This document shows, in pieces, positions 54,901 to 61,731 of a DNA stretch of 64,000 nt (its first letter is position 1; every line of letters starts with the position of its first letter). Origin of the DNA: Pseudobacteroides sp. (GTDB taxonomy: Bacteria > Bacillota > Clostridia > Acetivibrionales > DSM-2933); the NCBI RefSeq assembly GCF_036567765.1, contig NZ_DATCTU010000081.1:62001-126000 (forward strand), given 5' to 3'. The notes beneath the pieces are model-generated. The model was not told the origin of the DNA and did not search any database. It was given only the letters and a program-made list of their open reading frames with translations. Both the position numbers and the translations under genes were made by a program.

Positions 54901-56367
54901 CATCGATAAGTTTATTGTTTTACTTTCACCATTTACCAAGTCAAATGTTGATGCAGAACCATCTGTGGACACCATTCCGGCAATATTATAGTAGCCTTTC
55001 GGTGCATAATTGGTATTCTTTGTGTCGTAATAAAGCTTGTATCCCATTCCCTCCGGAACATATAAAGTAAAATATTCAAAGTCCGATCCCTGCTTTATCT
55101 TTACATTAGTAAGGCCGTTATTTGCTGAGTTATAAGCCCTAATGGTAACATCAACACCTTCTGCCGATGCCTTTAACCCATCAGGAAGCTTTATTATACC
55201 TTTTATGGAACTTTTAGCTATCAACTTAAAATTAACATCAGTCCTGTCACCTTCCATGACATTGATGGGTTCTGCTTTTGCAATATCAGATACAGTTCCG
55301 TTTTTATTGTAATACCCTTTTTGTACGAATTGCTCAAAATTGCTTAGCTGATACTCAACTTTGTAGCCAGTACCTTCCGGAACATACAACTTATACTCCT
55401 GAACTGGGTTATCCCTAGATAAGACAACAGTTGTATTTGCGGAATCCGTCCCAAATGACGCTTTTACAATGACATTGAGATTTGTATCTGGAAGTACGGC
55501 ACCCTCAGGTATGGCCAAGGTTCCGCTTATAATCTTTTTCTTTACTATTTGAAGGTTTAAATCAGTTTTATCTTTACCGCTTACGTCAACAGTGGCAGCA
55601 AGCTTTTTGTCCCCTACAATCCCCGATGTACCCAAATAACCTGGCGAAAGAATAGCGTTATTATTTATTGCCTCATATCTCACAATGTATCCAGATCCAA
55701 TAGTATTGGGCGGAACCATAATAGAATATTCAGCTTCACTTTCATTCATAGTGATTACATCAGAAGACTTGCTGTCTAAACTGCTTTCCGCCCAAACCTT
55801 GAAATTTAGCGGATATGAGTTGCCTGGAAGAATAAGCTTTCCGCTGATTTTCCGCATGGGAATAAGTGTAAGGTTTAGATTTTTGTCCCCTTCAGACAAA
55901 TCAAACAAATCAGCTGATGATTTGCTTCTTACCATAGAATTTGCACCTAAATACATCTGGTTCACATAGTTGACATGTGCAGTCTGATAGGATAATGCAT
56001 ACCCTGCCTGAGCCTTTACATTAAGGCTATAGCTTGCTTTAGTCTCCCCAGCCGCAATGCTGACTGCAGTGCTGTGGGATGATGTGTTGTTTGAAGCGAA
56101 GATGCTGATACTTACCCCACCTGCAGGTGCAGTATATCCATCAGGCAAACTAATTTCACCAAAAATAACAGGATTGGTAATGCTTTCTGGAGCAAAATTA
56201 ACCTGCTGTGTGTCTGCAGTATCTTGGTAAACACCATCCGTTACACAAGTTTTAAGTGCCTCCCCAGGATTAATGCTTGCTGTCGATACAGTCATCGGTG
56301 TAAGCTGTCCGAATATCAAAACAAAACACAATAAAACCGATATCACTGATTTAAACTGCCGTTTCAT
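42958..56367 (-). CDS. Giant SLH-anchored repetitive surface protein
   Basis: 4469 residues in one frame. A signal peptide (about 1-30, ending VSTAS), then about 34 degenerate repeats of about 109 residues (about 70-3785), each beginning like ISGTISLP, then V..A, a phrase like IPEGSSSVPYTIYVP, then YYS.GTV and L.LI.KK. After these come about five bacterial Ig-like domains (about 3790-4215; WSSSDTKVA, GVVTG), a Pro-Thr rich linker (about 4226-4289), and three SLH domains (about 4292-4469; YPDKTLRP, GYENNTFRP, GYNDNTFRP). SLH domains bind the pyruvylated cell-wall polymer, so the protein is an S-layer-associated stalk or adhesin. The start is preceded by a weak GGGGG. No cohesin or LPXTG is seen. 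Confidence 0.93.
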   Translation of the reverse strand: MKRQFKSVISVLLCFVLIFGQLTPMTVSTASINPGEALKTCVTDGVYQDTADTQQVNFAPESITNPVIFGEISLPDGYTAPAGGVSISIFASNNTSSHSTAVSIAAGETKASYSLNVKAQAGYALSYQTAHVNYVNQMYLGANSMVRSKSSADLFDLSEGDKNLNLTLIPMRKISGKLILPGNSYPLNFKVWAESSLDSKSSDVITMNESEAEYSIMVPPNTIGSGYIVRYEAINNNAILSPGYLGTSGIVGDKKLAATVDVSGKDKTDLNLQIVKKKIISGTLAIPEGAVLPDTNLNVIVKASFGTDSANTTVVLSRDNPVQEYKLYVPEGTGYKVEYQLSNFEQFVQKGYYNKNGTVSDIAKAEPINVMEGDRTDVNFKLIAKSSIKGIIKLPDGLKASAEGVDVTIRAYNSANNGLTNVKIKQGSDFEYFTLYVPEGMGYKLYYDTKNTNYAPKGYYNIAGMVSTDGSASTFDLVNGESKTINLSMISKKAISGKIQLPKGVSNDEEVVFKVTATSGSETGTTEVKMLQNESSVNYSLLVSPGTDYVVKCEITKGAITYIKTTYYSAARTVYESKFAEKINTTAGNQSNIDFVLLEKRKISGTLSFPKDINDERFKNGMPYDTTFYYTDEDERVYSVVFKKGTFSTEYTFYMNPGVREFFYRLGPNDTFVEEGYYSDTGTVMDEKAASPIDVTIGDAAGKNFTFILKKVISGKIKFEKDIIAVGNVSAVVKVQGARGEDSQQVTIPNGSNYAEYRLTVPPGSDYILWYENVSGSANSISKMYYNSGYMVRNKDDAGKIDVSQISRDNVDLMLSEIKLVSGELRVPEGDRLIANTAARIYAENKENPNDFIYTDVVIPANSPSVPYNIYVPNGNSYYIRYTLNSENNVFAKDGYLGNGEMAVNRSYARELQIIGGNTNTYNQINLTLIKKRIIKGTISLPEGVSIASNISLNIFAGSYSTPVTLRTDGNPVEYTLRVPPNAPDSGYIVYYKIGSTTTLFNETGYYSSSGMVSDPSNGDLIDVSTKDRDDLNLSLIPKSSISGAVKLPAENFASKETPVRVYVSNSTYTRYQDVLIKEGTNSAPYIIYIPAGTGYTVRYEINNSAYAKNGYYSDAGTVKDQASATKINLGNENRSGVNLTLIGNSKIEGTLTLPGNRVAPANGLKVKVIATLGTTTTYVNVTMPQNSKSAAYSIYVSPASNYKVSYQITEDKSYMSEGFYNKEATTLDINNASLVDASKSVSDINMTLLSKIAISGVVSIPASSDPKADLMLRIYAVSGSNSGDTEVLIPNNTKQVPYTVYVPAIGSYEVRYEISSNNMYVTPGYYNNQATTSDKAAAFLVKVSGDVSYIDMTIIPKRIISGTVFLKNEFAPLRGLPVEVSVSYKKITDTTKTLTSTVKVVIPEGSSSVPYTIYVIDGIDYVVNYIISDVKYIDKGYYTSKETIRNAEKAEKIDLTSGSSVGVNLTLIRKKEISGTISLTKGTAPYGGLDVIVFADNDNKDSGNTKIIIPEGISSVPYTVYVPEGANYKIGYKLDENKNNASYVNNEKFLYPAYYKAGGSVRYIGDSEFLNLTAENKTGVNINIIPKYFISGTVNLPKGTVVPTGGIRVDISAYNGSETIAKAFTILEGSEGVNYKIFVPPGYFYKVKYDISNTDYLPGYYNVSGTVDSDSDASYLPRMEDDISDINMEIIEKKTISGKISLPDDVAPSGPVTVKIYAGKTSVTVSIPKGNRDATYSIKVPPNKPQSGYLVYYELTTSNEEFIKKGYYALNGGFKNTVPFESNADLVDVSSESNLHVDVMILKRIKISGNIKTPVSLPAPNGGISVDVSVEGTSIVKNFTIPENSSYVPFALYVDPILSNSGYKIKYTVKTANTGYALNAYFNYDRPVLNVNDASYVKVGTGDQVIDLILIGNSEISGTVELLEKAPVNGINVTVYASNNTYSAAAKVFIAPGETKVPYFLGVPPAPGYKVYYTIEGINKYAPKGYYSTTGTVVLESSANLLSTLNGDKTAIKLVPILNRKISGTISLPVGYSPSGTVSVKLAAGTTVGNDTYLNAVMKNLTASSSSASYEIYLPPVANYKLYYEVNNADLVGKGYFSTTGTILDSNKAYGIDLSKADYTANLSLISNREVKGVISIAGTAPAGGMDVKLFASNRTYTNSVTVKIAEGNSHADYSIKIPPASGYVVWYEVPATGDYFPKGYYKKGGLDAVKAEGDAYRLDLTSINADNTNFRLLNYYSISGRVILSSGAAPFGGVQFTLTAKNSKNTRTLNLTIPEGSNETKFTLYVPDGNGYKLFYSMPVNDNYAEKAYYGQSTVLDESDAIPFDVYENKTKDINIIVKRVISGTIKLPKDEAASRDMYIDLIASMGRYEFKKTVKINKGENSASYSMKVLPNQRDIYKLRFETSFDYGYVRSGYFNESGFVRNIINAKAIDVNSGDFNRADFDLRHLVSVSGKVRLKSGAAPAQGLKVDVLARNKADSASTTVIIPGGSTEGDYILFLPSNDKGDDYSLRYENWENDSYLSTGFYSNLGTVRYENLEDKLDISDKTSGVDLEIEKKKIVSGKISLPIGETAPEGGLKITIIARNAFDSGRTVVFIPAGSDKADYSLNIPSGREYQLYYELPIINDYVMNGYYREGSMVYKPLDADKMDFSTIVDEYNNKHLTLIKKKVISGKISLPLSETASEEIVVKITAENAGNTLVRIPAGSNSVSYIIKAAPSIEGKGCKVGYEVSSIYGFVVSEYYSKNGMVRNSKLAYDVNANDKDEPGIDLELVRPRKINGKVSLPNGVEAEGKDIKIKITGSNGIDSISANVVIPAGESSADYSLELPPNDRGYGYIVKYENWGEYKYTLYGYYSSKGTTAILSEAESVDINTNDAANKDMTLVVRRTIKGNIIVPEGAVIPAEGLRLNIIAERGLEIYTTNVVLSQDTRTCPFVLYVEQGSGYKLRYELGGESIFIEKGFYSSEGTTTIIDNAESLRVSDSELTNKDITLLIKRVISGTITLPDSADHASGISVIASDGRGTYSTVVSIAKGNRSVEYLLNVPAGNNYTVRYEVVSNPEIAPVGYYSSLPNKEEAVRDIKDAKVFDLSLSGADGINFKMLQNRTISGKIKLQEGIAGPDGVKVFITATDISGRLYLKEFYIPAGKRSIDYTLSVMPVKGYKVKYNVELPDYYSFGYYNSQGMVMLAELAKEIDVSSQVAEDIDITLICKKEIKGTLSLPVGTILSSGDLDVKVKAVNVKTGFVDTADAKIVKGSSMAEYSIKVTPDVSNSQYKVYYETDSYTGVFEKGYYNSAVTVPDEKLASTLDLTNGSFVDVNLGMIKSRTISGKLKLPEEVNAGTEDIKVNVYAEKVKYTGYRVVKTITIPRGQKYAEFELSVPESTTTAGRINVQTRTNGMSSSAKVFSAETKTFILLANNNNSDYVVGFEHNSSSLMIDGLYQSGFYTVGGTTADFTKAGALNVANGDINGIDLVVKKKERKITGIFKLPVNAAIPRNGFNVKIMALNSSLGYTPETSFTVYPGQNNVEFELSAPAMDKYHVKYSTSLDGYMESGFYSSKSTKGKEIFADDVNTLNANVNNIVLELISGIEVSGTIKLPNNMKVEYDSFGVLVKAENESNEYSVYVPMARNSQTAGYKLYLPTGRDYLISYSILPLFGEYLSKSYYRYDGATTEINIASRLEVKSATVIDDIALIPSNRVISGSVSLPDGTGDTAFSLNVPANEMNSGYNVSYSLERRDDYPNNFSNGYYSKGGTVNYIGDAYAVDVNSKNANNIKMPLLAEGTIAVEAIVMNKHQVSMTEGSIVNLGVQFYPQYATNKSITWSSDNTNVAKVSSDGTVKALSPGEAVIKAKSGNDIEVSCRIAVTEEKSTGFNLDKNEVYIVPGDKLQLNAIFGADVEVSSVIWSSDDSSIAYVSDGEVKGMHPGEATITATYEDNPILNASCIVHVINPVSRIQIREAPKVSINAGSTKQLTAVIEPDDEMTKGVTWSSSDTKVADIDQNGVVTGVKKGTALITVKSKYNVSIKATCTVEVRPVPVRDIRFNVSSIEMLHKSTFTFYATMLPYEAEDKTVSVEVSNSSALKVIENVLAQGSGENKITIEAIGNTVPVNPVTVTVRSKENNSISKAIEVTIKKIPVTSLSWATKPATEVKVGKSFDLEVNASPNNATNRNNITWSTSDASNKYIELNPTNNKCTIKGKAVTSSPVTVMASVDGYSLSCQVKVLAADVDAPGPGGSLPGGASPTPTIRPTPTPTLRPTATPTARPTVTPTPTKKPSPTPIVIAPTKNVPGVPGINDYKDIAKHWAKDSFSLLLSKGIISGYPDKTLRPNAEITREEISKIIIIAAGYTPANNSSLPYKDSSSISAWAKPFIKSAMESGIIKGYENNTFRPKNKLTRKEMAVLIINAFGYDISQNPKINMKDANKIPAWAKGYVAKAIELGIIKGYNDNTFRPDKTITRAEVAAMIARCISQ
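45012..56157 (-). repeat. About 34 degenerate coding repeats in the giant surface protein
   Basis: Tandem units of about 327 bases, recognised at protein level by the recurrent phrases ISG.I.LP, P.G....Y..YVP.G, and GYYS..GTV. The last unit is short. DNA identity between units is low, so the array is old and not recently amplified. Confidence 0.8.
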
Positions 56368-56946
56368 TCAATTCCCCCCTAAGAATAATTAAATATTACT
56401 TATAGTTTTTATTTGTAAATCCAAAGCAAAATCTATTTTTACAATATTTATATCTTGATAAAATAATTATTCAAGCTTGCAAAAATTAATGATTTGGCAT
56501 TTGAATAGAAAAAAAGATTACAACAACGATGCATATAGAAAAAGCCAATAAAAGGGAAGAAATAGTCCCCCAATATTGGCCGGTTGCACCACTTACTATG
56601 GAATGACAAAATAAATTAGAATTCTCAAATCAATCCCCCAAATACACTCATGGTGCCCACATAACGAGTGTATTTTATAAGTATCCAATATAAAACTAAA
56701 CTCATTAAAATAAGATTACAGATCTCTAATATTAATTTTACACATCATATATACATTTATATAATTTAACTCAGCTAATTATCCATATTTATTGAGCTCG
56801 TGTAAATCTGTACTATTTCTATCTTACATATATTCGCTACAAAATTTGCAAATCTTTATGCATATTTTATATAACACATAGAAATATTATACAATATTAT
56901 TAAACGTGTTGTCCATAGAATGGAATCTATTTTTAAAATTTACTTC
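56368..56946. other. Intergenic region with two hairpins upstream of giant gene
   Basis: 579 bases without a gene. On the minus strand a hairpin with AAATACACTC (56640-56649) paired to 56666-56675 is followed about 60 bases later by a terminator-like hairpin (56544-56580, GCCAATA/TATTGGC with GGGA/TCCC inside) and five T. It may be a leader or small RNA ahead of the giant gene. The rest is AT-rich. Confidence 0.5.
56544..56580 (-). terminator. Terminator-like hairpin in the giant gene upstream region
   Basis: Outer arms 56544-56550 and 56574-56580, inner arms 56554-56557 and 56666-56669 in the same layout at 56566-56569; minus-strand T run at 56539-56543. About 170 bases before the giant gene start. 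Confidence 0.55.
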
Positions 56947-58005
56947 CTATTTCACGTTCAACGTTGGAATTGGTCTTTTGCGATAATCGTCAATTATCCT
57001 TTTTATCCTTTCATCCTTTACAATTCCGTCAGCAGGATAAAGATTGGTGCTAAAACTATCCAAAACCCAATTGTTGTCTTTTTGCTTGAACTCCAAATCA
57101 ACTCTGCCTAGATAATGCAACTCCTCGCCGCCAGCCTGCATAATGGGAATACCATTGGAGACAACCGGCTTTAAAGTCCTTATATGGTCATGCCCACCTA
57201 TTATGGCCGACACATCCTTCACCTTCTTATCATTACTCATTCCTGCATGGGATAGAACAATCTGAATGTCGGATACACGCTTCACCTCAGGCAGAAGCTG
57301 CTTAACTGCCTTCTGCGGAGATATGAAGTCTTTGTTAACCGTCATATCAAGCTTTTCCTCTTTTGGAGCGGTTGATGTGACGCCGATAATACCTACTTTT
57401 ACCTCATTCACATCTATAACAGTATATGGCTTTGTTCCATCAATATACTTATTTGTGTCTTTTAACTTTACGTTTCCGCATAGTATTGGAAATTGTGCCC
57501 ATTTAATGAGGCTTGAAATCTGTTTGTCGCTATCCTCCAGGGTGCCGCTGTTTTTCTTGGATTTCTTGCTTCCTGGAACTTTGAATTCATTATTTCCAAG
57601 AACCATTGCATCATAGCCCATTTCATTGTATATATCCATTTCAATCTTCCCTTGGTAGTTCTCGTATTTTCCACGCTTGAAAACATCTCCTGCATCCAAC
57701 AGCAGAACATTTTTCCGCTCACTGCGTACCTGCTTTACAATTGTTGCATATTCAGGCAATGTTTCAATATGCCCATGGATGTCATTGGTACTCAAGATCG
57801 TAAGCGAATACGTGCTTGGTATAACAGCCGGCTTACTTGCACTGTGGCCCGTCGGTTCAGTTGCTGTATCAATAGTTGCTTTACCTATAGTTGGAGTTCT
57901 CAATGTTTTTTCCGAAGTACCGGAATTACATGAAGTCAAGGCTAGCGATAGAACGAATAGTACAAGTATAAAACCGCAATTAAATAGCTTAAACCTTTTA
58001 AGCAT
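56947..58005 (-). CDS. Lipoprotein metallophosphatase of the 5'-nucleotidase type
   Basis: 352 residues. A lipobox LTSC (C26) with a signal peptide anchors it outside the membrane; a Thr/Pro/Ser rich spacer (about 27-65) follows. Calcineurin-type motifs: NDIHGH (D74, H76), DAGDVF (D107), ILSHAG and GGHDH. The third motif is GNNEF (N138, N139) where the family has GNHE; the histidine is replaced by asparagine. The C-terminal 5'-nucleotidase substrate domain is missing, so the protein is only the phosphoesterase half. GGAGGAG precedes the start. It is separated from the secretion cluster by 105 bases. Confidence 0.85.
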   Translation of the reverse strand: MLKRFKLFNCGFILVLFVLSLALTSCNSGTSEKTLRTPTIGKATIDTATEPTGHSASKPAVIPSTYSLTILSTNDIHGHIETLPEYATIVKQVRSERKNVLLLDAGDVFKRGKYENYQGKIEMDIYNEMGYDAMVLGNNEFKVPGSKKSKKNSGTLEDSDKQISSLIKWAQFPILCGNVKLKDTNKYIDGTKPYTVIDVNEVKVGIIGVTSTAPKEEKLDMTVNKDFISPQKAVKQLLPEVKRVSDIQIVLSHAGMSNDKKVKDVSAIIGGHDHIRTLKPVVSNGIPIMQAGGEELHYLGRVDLEFKQKDNNWVLDSFSTNLYPADGIVKDERIKRIIDDYRKRPIPTLNVK

Positions 58006-58110
58006 GGATCTCCTCCGTATCTCTTTTGACGTTTTTCTTTAGCAGCTTTTTCTTATATTTTATCATGTTGGAAATTCCAAACAAGAGGTTTCTATAAAAT
58101 TTGCCATTCC

Positions 58111-58926
58111 TTAATACGACATGGAATAGCCGGCTACATTGTAGTTCTTGAAATTAAAGTCCTTGCCATTGGCATTTAGTAACGTGTTATCCCCGTATAA
58201 TACGAAAAAAGTTATTCCTCCATCTAGCACGTTTACATTGGCATAATTTATGGCGTTATCTATTCCTGTGTCATACGGATTTCTTATTTTAACCCCGATA
58301 CCCTTCCGCACACCAATTTCCCTGGTGGCCTTTTCCATTTCCAGGTTTATTTTATCTATTATTAATTGGCTCTTTTCTTTCCTTGTAATGCCGCCCTGAA
58401 AATCAGACAACACCTTGTCTCTTTTCTCAGTCCCCCCCTCAAAATACACAACCCTGTCATCCTTTGTGTTTAAATATATAAGATTTTCCTTTCCACCTTC
58501 ATATATAGCTGTGGTAAAGAAGTAAGGCGGCCCCCACTGGTCTTCAAAGACCCCCGGAAGGGTTTCCACCTTTTTAGTCATAAAAAACTTGTCCTTTAAT
58601 ACAAGTGCCTTTAATAAAATGCTCCTTTTTATCTTATCAAAACTTTCACCGTCACCTGAATTGTATCGTATCAACTCGTCAAAATCCCCCAAAAGCTTGT
58701 TCATATCGATATTTACTTGAGAGATGTCATCCATGTAATAGCCCTTTGATATACCTTCAAGGTTTGCTGCCCGGTTTTCTATGTTATTGACAATAACTTT
58801 ACAAGAAAGGTTTAATGTTTGCTTTACCTCTTCATTACTTGCAGATGTGTAGTTCAAATACGCTAATGGGACAAAAACCATAACAATTAGAAGCAGAATA
58901 ATAATGACAGCCATCACTTCTCCCAT
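58111..58926 (-). CDS. Uncharacterised membrane-anchored protein of the Tad-like cluster
   Basis: 271 residues, not recognised. An N-terminal membrane segment with a short cytoplasmic tail (MGEVMAVIIILLLIVMVFVPL) precedes a soluble extracellular domain; the pattern is like TadE/TadG or pseudopilins of Tad systems, though no E5-type pilin site is seen. The ATG at 58926 with AGGAG is preferred. It is the last gene of the cluster, 39 bases after the previous one. Confidence 0.75.
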   Translation of the reverse strand: MGEVMAVIIILLLIVMVFVPLAYLNYTSASNEEVKQTLNLSCKVIVNNIENRAANLEGISKGYYMDDISQVNIDMNKLLGDFDELIRYNSGDGESFDKIKRSILLKALVLKDKFFMTKKVETLPGVFEDQWGPPYFFTTAIYEGGKENLIYLNTKDDRVVYFEGGTEKRDKVLSDFQGGITRKEKSQLIIDKINLEMEKATREIGVRKGIGVKIRNPYDTGIDNAINYANVNVLDGGITFFVLYGDNTLLNANGKDFNFKNYNVAGYSMSY

Positions 58927-58965
58927 ATACACACTCCTATGAATCCTTATTGATTTATATTTATC

Positions 58966-59727
58966 TCACTGCTGAATAAATACAATCTCCTTTATTGTTG
59001 AACCGTCATTTTCATATAAGTACTCCCTTTTAAACTCACCTGTTTCCAATATGTAGTCACTTCCCGGAACCCCTGAGGCGATTTTTTCATTATCACTGTC
59101 ACCATAAACAGGGTTTCCATTATCATAGCTGTAATTACCGCTTCCAAGCTTAGTTGTGACACTTATAGCCACAGGATCGGTCCTTCCTTTTATCTCTGCA
59201 ATCACATCATACCCCCTGACCAAGTCTCTTGGCTCATTGGAGATTATACAGGATTTCAGCGACTTAATTTTTGTATCAGCGAACTTGCCGGAACTACTTC
59301 CAAAGAATGTAGCATTTATGAGTCGTCCAAACAATGTAAGATCGTTATCTTCCACATATATGGTAACCCTGTCACCTACACCAAGCTTGCTGTTTATGAT
59401 GTTCATCCGGCCTTTTATTCCGTTGCTGCCTATTTCTTTTATTATGTCCTCGCCACTAAAAAAGTAAGTGTCATAAACCCCAGCCTTGAGCTGCCTCTCC
59501 AGCTTGACTTTTATCTGAAAATTACCATATCTGGCCAAAGAGTCGGATAAGTAGGTAAAGAGCTGGGGTGTCAGAATGCCTGATGTAGATAGACTTTCAC
59601 AAACATTATAATTAATGCTGTTTACATTAATTGAAACAGACTGATGCATAAAATAAAAGCTGGATAACAAAACCATATACGTAAGGAACATAATTATAAG
59701 AAAAGTACCAAAAAGCTTTCCAGCCAT
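58966..59727 (-). CDS. Uncharacterised membrane-anchored protein of the Tad-like cluster
   Basis: 253 residues with an N-terminal membrane helix (KLFGTFLIIMFLTYMVLLSSF) and a beta-rich soluble domain. The function is unknown. GGGAGG precedes the start; it is 15 bases after the 121-residue gene. Its location supports a role in Tad-like assembly as a TadE/F-type pseudopilin (inference). Confidence 0.75.
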   Translation of the reverse strand: MAGKLFGTFLIIMFLTYMVLLSSFYFMHQSVSINVNSINYNVCESLSTSGILTPQLFTYLSDSLARYGNFQIKVKLERQLKAGVYDTYFFSGEDIIKEIGSNGIKGRMNIINSKLGVGDRVTIYVEDNDLTLFGRLINATFFGSSSGKFADTKIKSLKSCIISNEPRDLVRGYDVIAEIKGRTDPVAISVTTKLGSGNYSYDNGNPVYGDSDNEKIASGVPGSDYILETGEFKREYLYENDGSTIKEIVFIQQ

Positions 59728-59742
59728 AAAGACCTCCCGGAC

Positions 59743-60108
59743 CTAATTACTGCCCTGTGATGTTCCAGCAGTTGATCCCATGTTAACAATTGTAAAATCA
59801 ACGGTATCAATCGAACCATCGGTTTTATAGGTCTTTTTCATTGTATAAACCTGCGAATCCATTATGGTATTTACATCAAAGCTTGCACTTCCTCCAATGG
59901 TCACCTTTACACCCGGTTGGTTCAAATAAGATCTGATTGCACTCCCCATTACCCTGTTTGGATCATTAACCATCTGGATGAGCTTCTGCTGCTCAGTTGT
60001 TCCCTTTTCCCCCATTTGCTTTACGCCTTCCTGCTGTGGCAAAATTGCAAAGGCTATTAGCCCTAATACAATAATCAAAACAATCACTGTTGCAATAATC
60101 TTATCCAT
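59743..60108 (-). CDS. Small membrane protein of the Tad-like cluster
   Basis: 121 residues. The N-terminal membrane segment DKIIATVIVLIIVLGLIAFAIL and a small soluble domain with NPNRVM-like NDPNRVMGSAIRSYL are visible. It could be a Flp-like pilin without a recognisable Flp motif. GGAGGAG precedes the start. It sits between two other small membrane genes. Confidence 0.75.
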   Translation of the reverse strand: MDKIIATVIVLIIVLGLIAFAILPQQEGVKQMGEKGTTEQQKLIQMVNDPNRVMGSAIRSYLNQPGVKVTIGGSASFDVNTIMDSQVYTMKKTYKTDGSIDTVDFTIVNMGSTAGTSQGSN

Positions 60109-60138
60109 AAAAACTCCTCCTTTTTCATGTCGAGATAC

Positions 60139-60525
60139 CTAGTTTGCATTTGACCCTGAAGCCAGCCAATAATATATTTTCTCCAAGCTTTTCTTTTCTT
60201 TTTCAAACTTGTACTCTGCATTATAAACCGCTTCGTAATCAATTCCGCTGAGGTCTGATTTTCCACTACAGTCTTGACTGTCTACATATACGCTAACCTC
60301 AGGTTTGTCGGCATAATACCTTATAGCAGAAACAACATCGCTCCCCTTGACACTGCTTTTATTTATATCAACACCTAATGTTTCCGCCTGCACCTTATCC
60401 ATCCTATCCGCTTTATCCGCAGTAGATCCAATTATTTCAAGATTGCCCCTAAAAAGGTTTATAACCACTACCAGGAGCCCTATTATTATCACACCTATAA
60501 CAACTTCAAAAACCACCTCTTTCAT
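60139..60525 (-). CDS. Small membrane protein of the Tad-like cluster
   Basis: 128 residues with one N-terminal helix (EVVFEVVIGVIIIGLLVVVINLF) and a soluble domain containing the phrase VVSAIRYYADKPEV, similar in layout to the 59743 product (SAIRSYLNQPGV). The two may be paralogues. GGGGTGAGG precedes the start. It is 46 bases after the TadC-like gene. Confidence 0.75.
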   Translation of the reverse strand: MKEVVFEVVIGVIIIGLLVVVINLFRGNLEIIGSTADKADRMDKVQAETLGVDINKSSVKGSDVVSAIRYYADKPEVSVYVDSQDCSGKSDLSGIDYEAVYNAEYKFEKEKKSLEKIYYWLASGSNAN

Positions 60526-60571
60526 AGCCTCACCCCTTCCTATACTAGAAGTGTTTAGATTAACCAGCAGA

Positions 60572-61720
60572 TCACATCAGTTGGCTCATGTTGTATGACT
60601 TCATCCATGGTATCATAAGGTACATGATCAAAATTACAATAAGAACCATAAAAAACAGAATTCCCAGAATATTTATAAGGTCAATTCTCTTCTTTATTTT
60701 CCTTGCTACCTCTCTTTTTTCCATTTTGAACTCATTGTGAATATTAAGGATTGCCTGGTCAAAATCGTAATTGTTTGCCTGGTCAAGCTTTTCATAAAAC
60801 AGTTTTAAATCAAGGTCTCTTGTACTGCCTATAAGATTCATATATATGGTCTTGTTGTCGATATTGTTTCTCTTATTTGCATCCTGTATTTCCTGAAGCA
60901 TCTCTTTGTAGTATTTGGACCTTTCAATCAGCATTTCCAAAAGCTCCATGAAATCCACAGGCTTTATGGAGCCGTTGACTATTATAAGCTTTTTTAAAAA
61001 CCTTAGCTCCTTTCTTGCATCCGCCTTGGCAAAGAAGCTTCTAAGATACACCATGACTTCAGGTACAAAGCTTACAAGCAGACCAATCAAGAATATCGCA
61101 AACAAGTTAATATTTCTGTACTTGTAATAGTCATAGAGCCTGTAATAAACCTTGTTTGCTATGGTGTCCTTTGGAAGTTCCAGCTCTCTATCTGCAGCCC
61201 TAATATATGACTTTATCCTTAGTTGAATTTCTTCTTTGGATGAGCTGATAATCTCGTTTTTTGAAATTTCCGACAGGGCATTATTAAGGCAGTCAACTTC
61301 GTATTTTAAAGCCAGTTCTTTATTTTGAACCTCTCCTTTATACTGGAACAACAGATCGGAGTAATAATCAAACCTGGTATAGATATCCCTGGTATATATG
61401 CCTATGTCTGTATAATACTTTAGGAGCAAAAATACTAATGCAATAATAAACAGTATGAATTTTATCCTGAAAAGTTTTTTGACAGAAAGCCTGGAGTATT
61501 TTAAAAAGGATTTGTAACCTTTATAAACCTTTGATCCCTTTTTAGGGGTAAAAACATTAATCCTGTCCATCACTTCAATAATAATTTCAAGAGGACTTTG
61601 CTTTTTTTCTCCTATTTTATACTGCTTGACATCCATGACTGTTTTTTTGATCACAGAAATGAATATCAATAAAAAAGCCAAGAAAGCCGGAACCAGAAAA
61701 AGGTTAGCAGATATATCCAT
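60572..61720 (-). CDS. TadC-like membrane platform protein
   Basis: 382 residues, with several membrane helices (about 6-25, 80-100, 205-230 and 350-380) and a cytoplasmic T2SS-F-like domain between. It pairs with the TadB-like gene, 11 bases upstream. The ATG at 61720 with GAGAGGT is preferred over 61735. Such proteins form the inner-membrane base on which the ATPase acts. Confidence 0.8.
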   Translation of the reverse strand: MDISANLFLVPAFLAFLLIFISVIKKTVMDVKQYKIGEKKQSPLEIIIEVMDRINVFTPKKGSKVYKGYKSFLKYSRLSVKKLFRIKFILFIIALVFLLLKYYTDIGIYTRDIYTRFDYYSDLLFQYKGEVQNKELALKYEVDCLNNALSEISKNEIISSSKEEIQLRIKSYIRAADRELELPKDTIANKVYYRLYDYYKYRNINLFAIFLIGLLVSFVPEVMVYLRSFFAKADARKELRFLKKLIIVNGSIKPVDFMELLEMLIERSKYYKEMLQEIQDANKRNNIDNKTIYMNLIGSTRDLDLKLFYEKLDQANNYDFDQAILNIHNEFKMEKREVARKIKKRIDLINILGILFFMVLIVILIMYLMIPWMKSYNMSQLM

Positions 61721-61731
61721 AAGTAAACCTC

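Noticed and set aside
45012..56157. CRISPR or DNA-level satellite in the giant gene
   Set aside because: Repeats are coding, about 327 bases, strongly diverged at the DNA level and lack unique spacers.
56540..56680. c-di-GMP riboswitch before the giant gene
   Set aside because: The conserved cores of GEMM-I and class II riboswitches are not recognisable in the hairpins.
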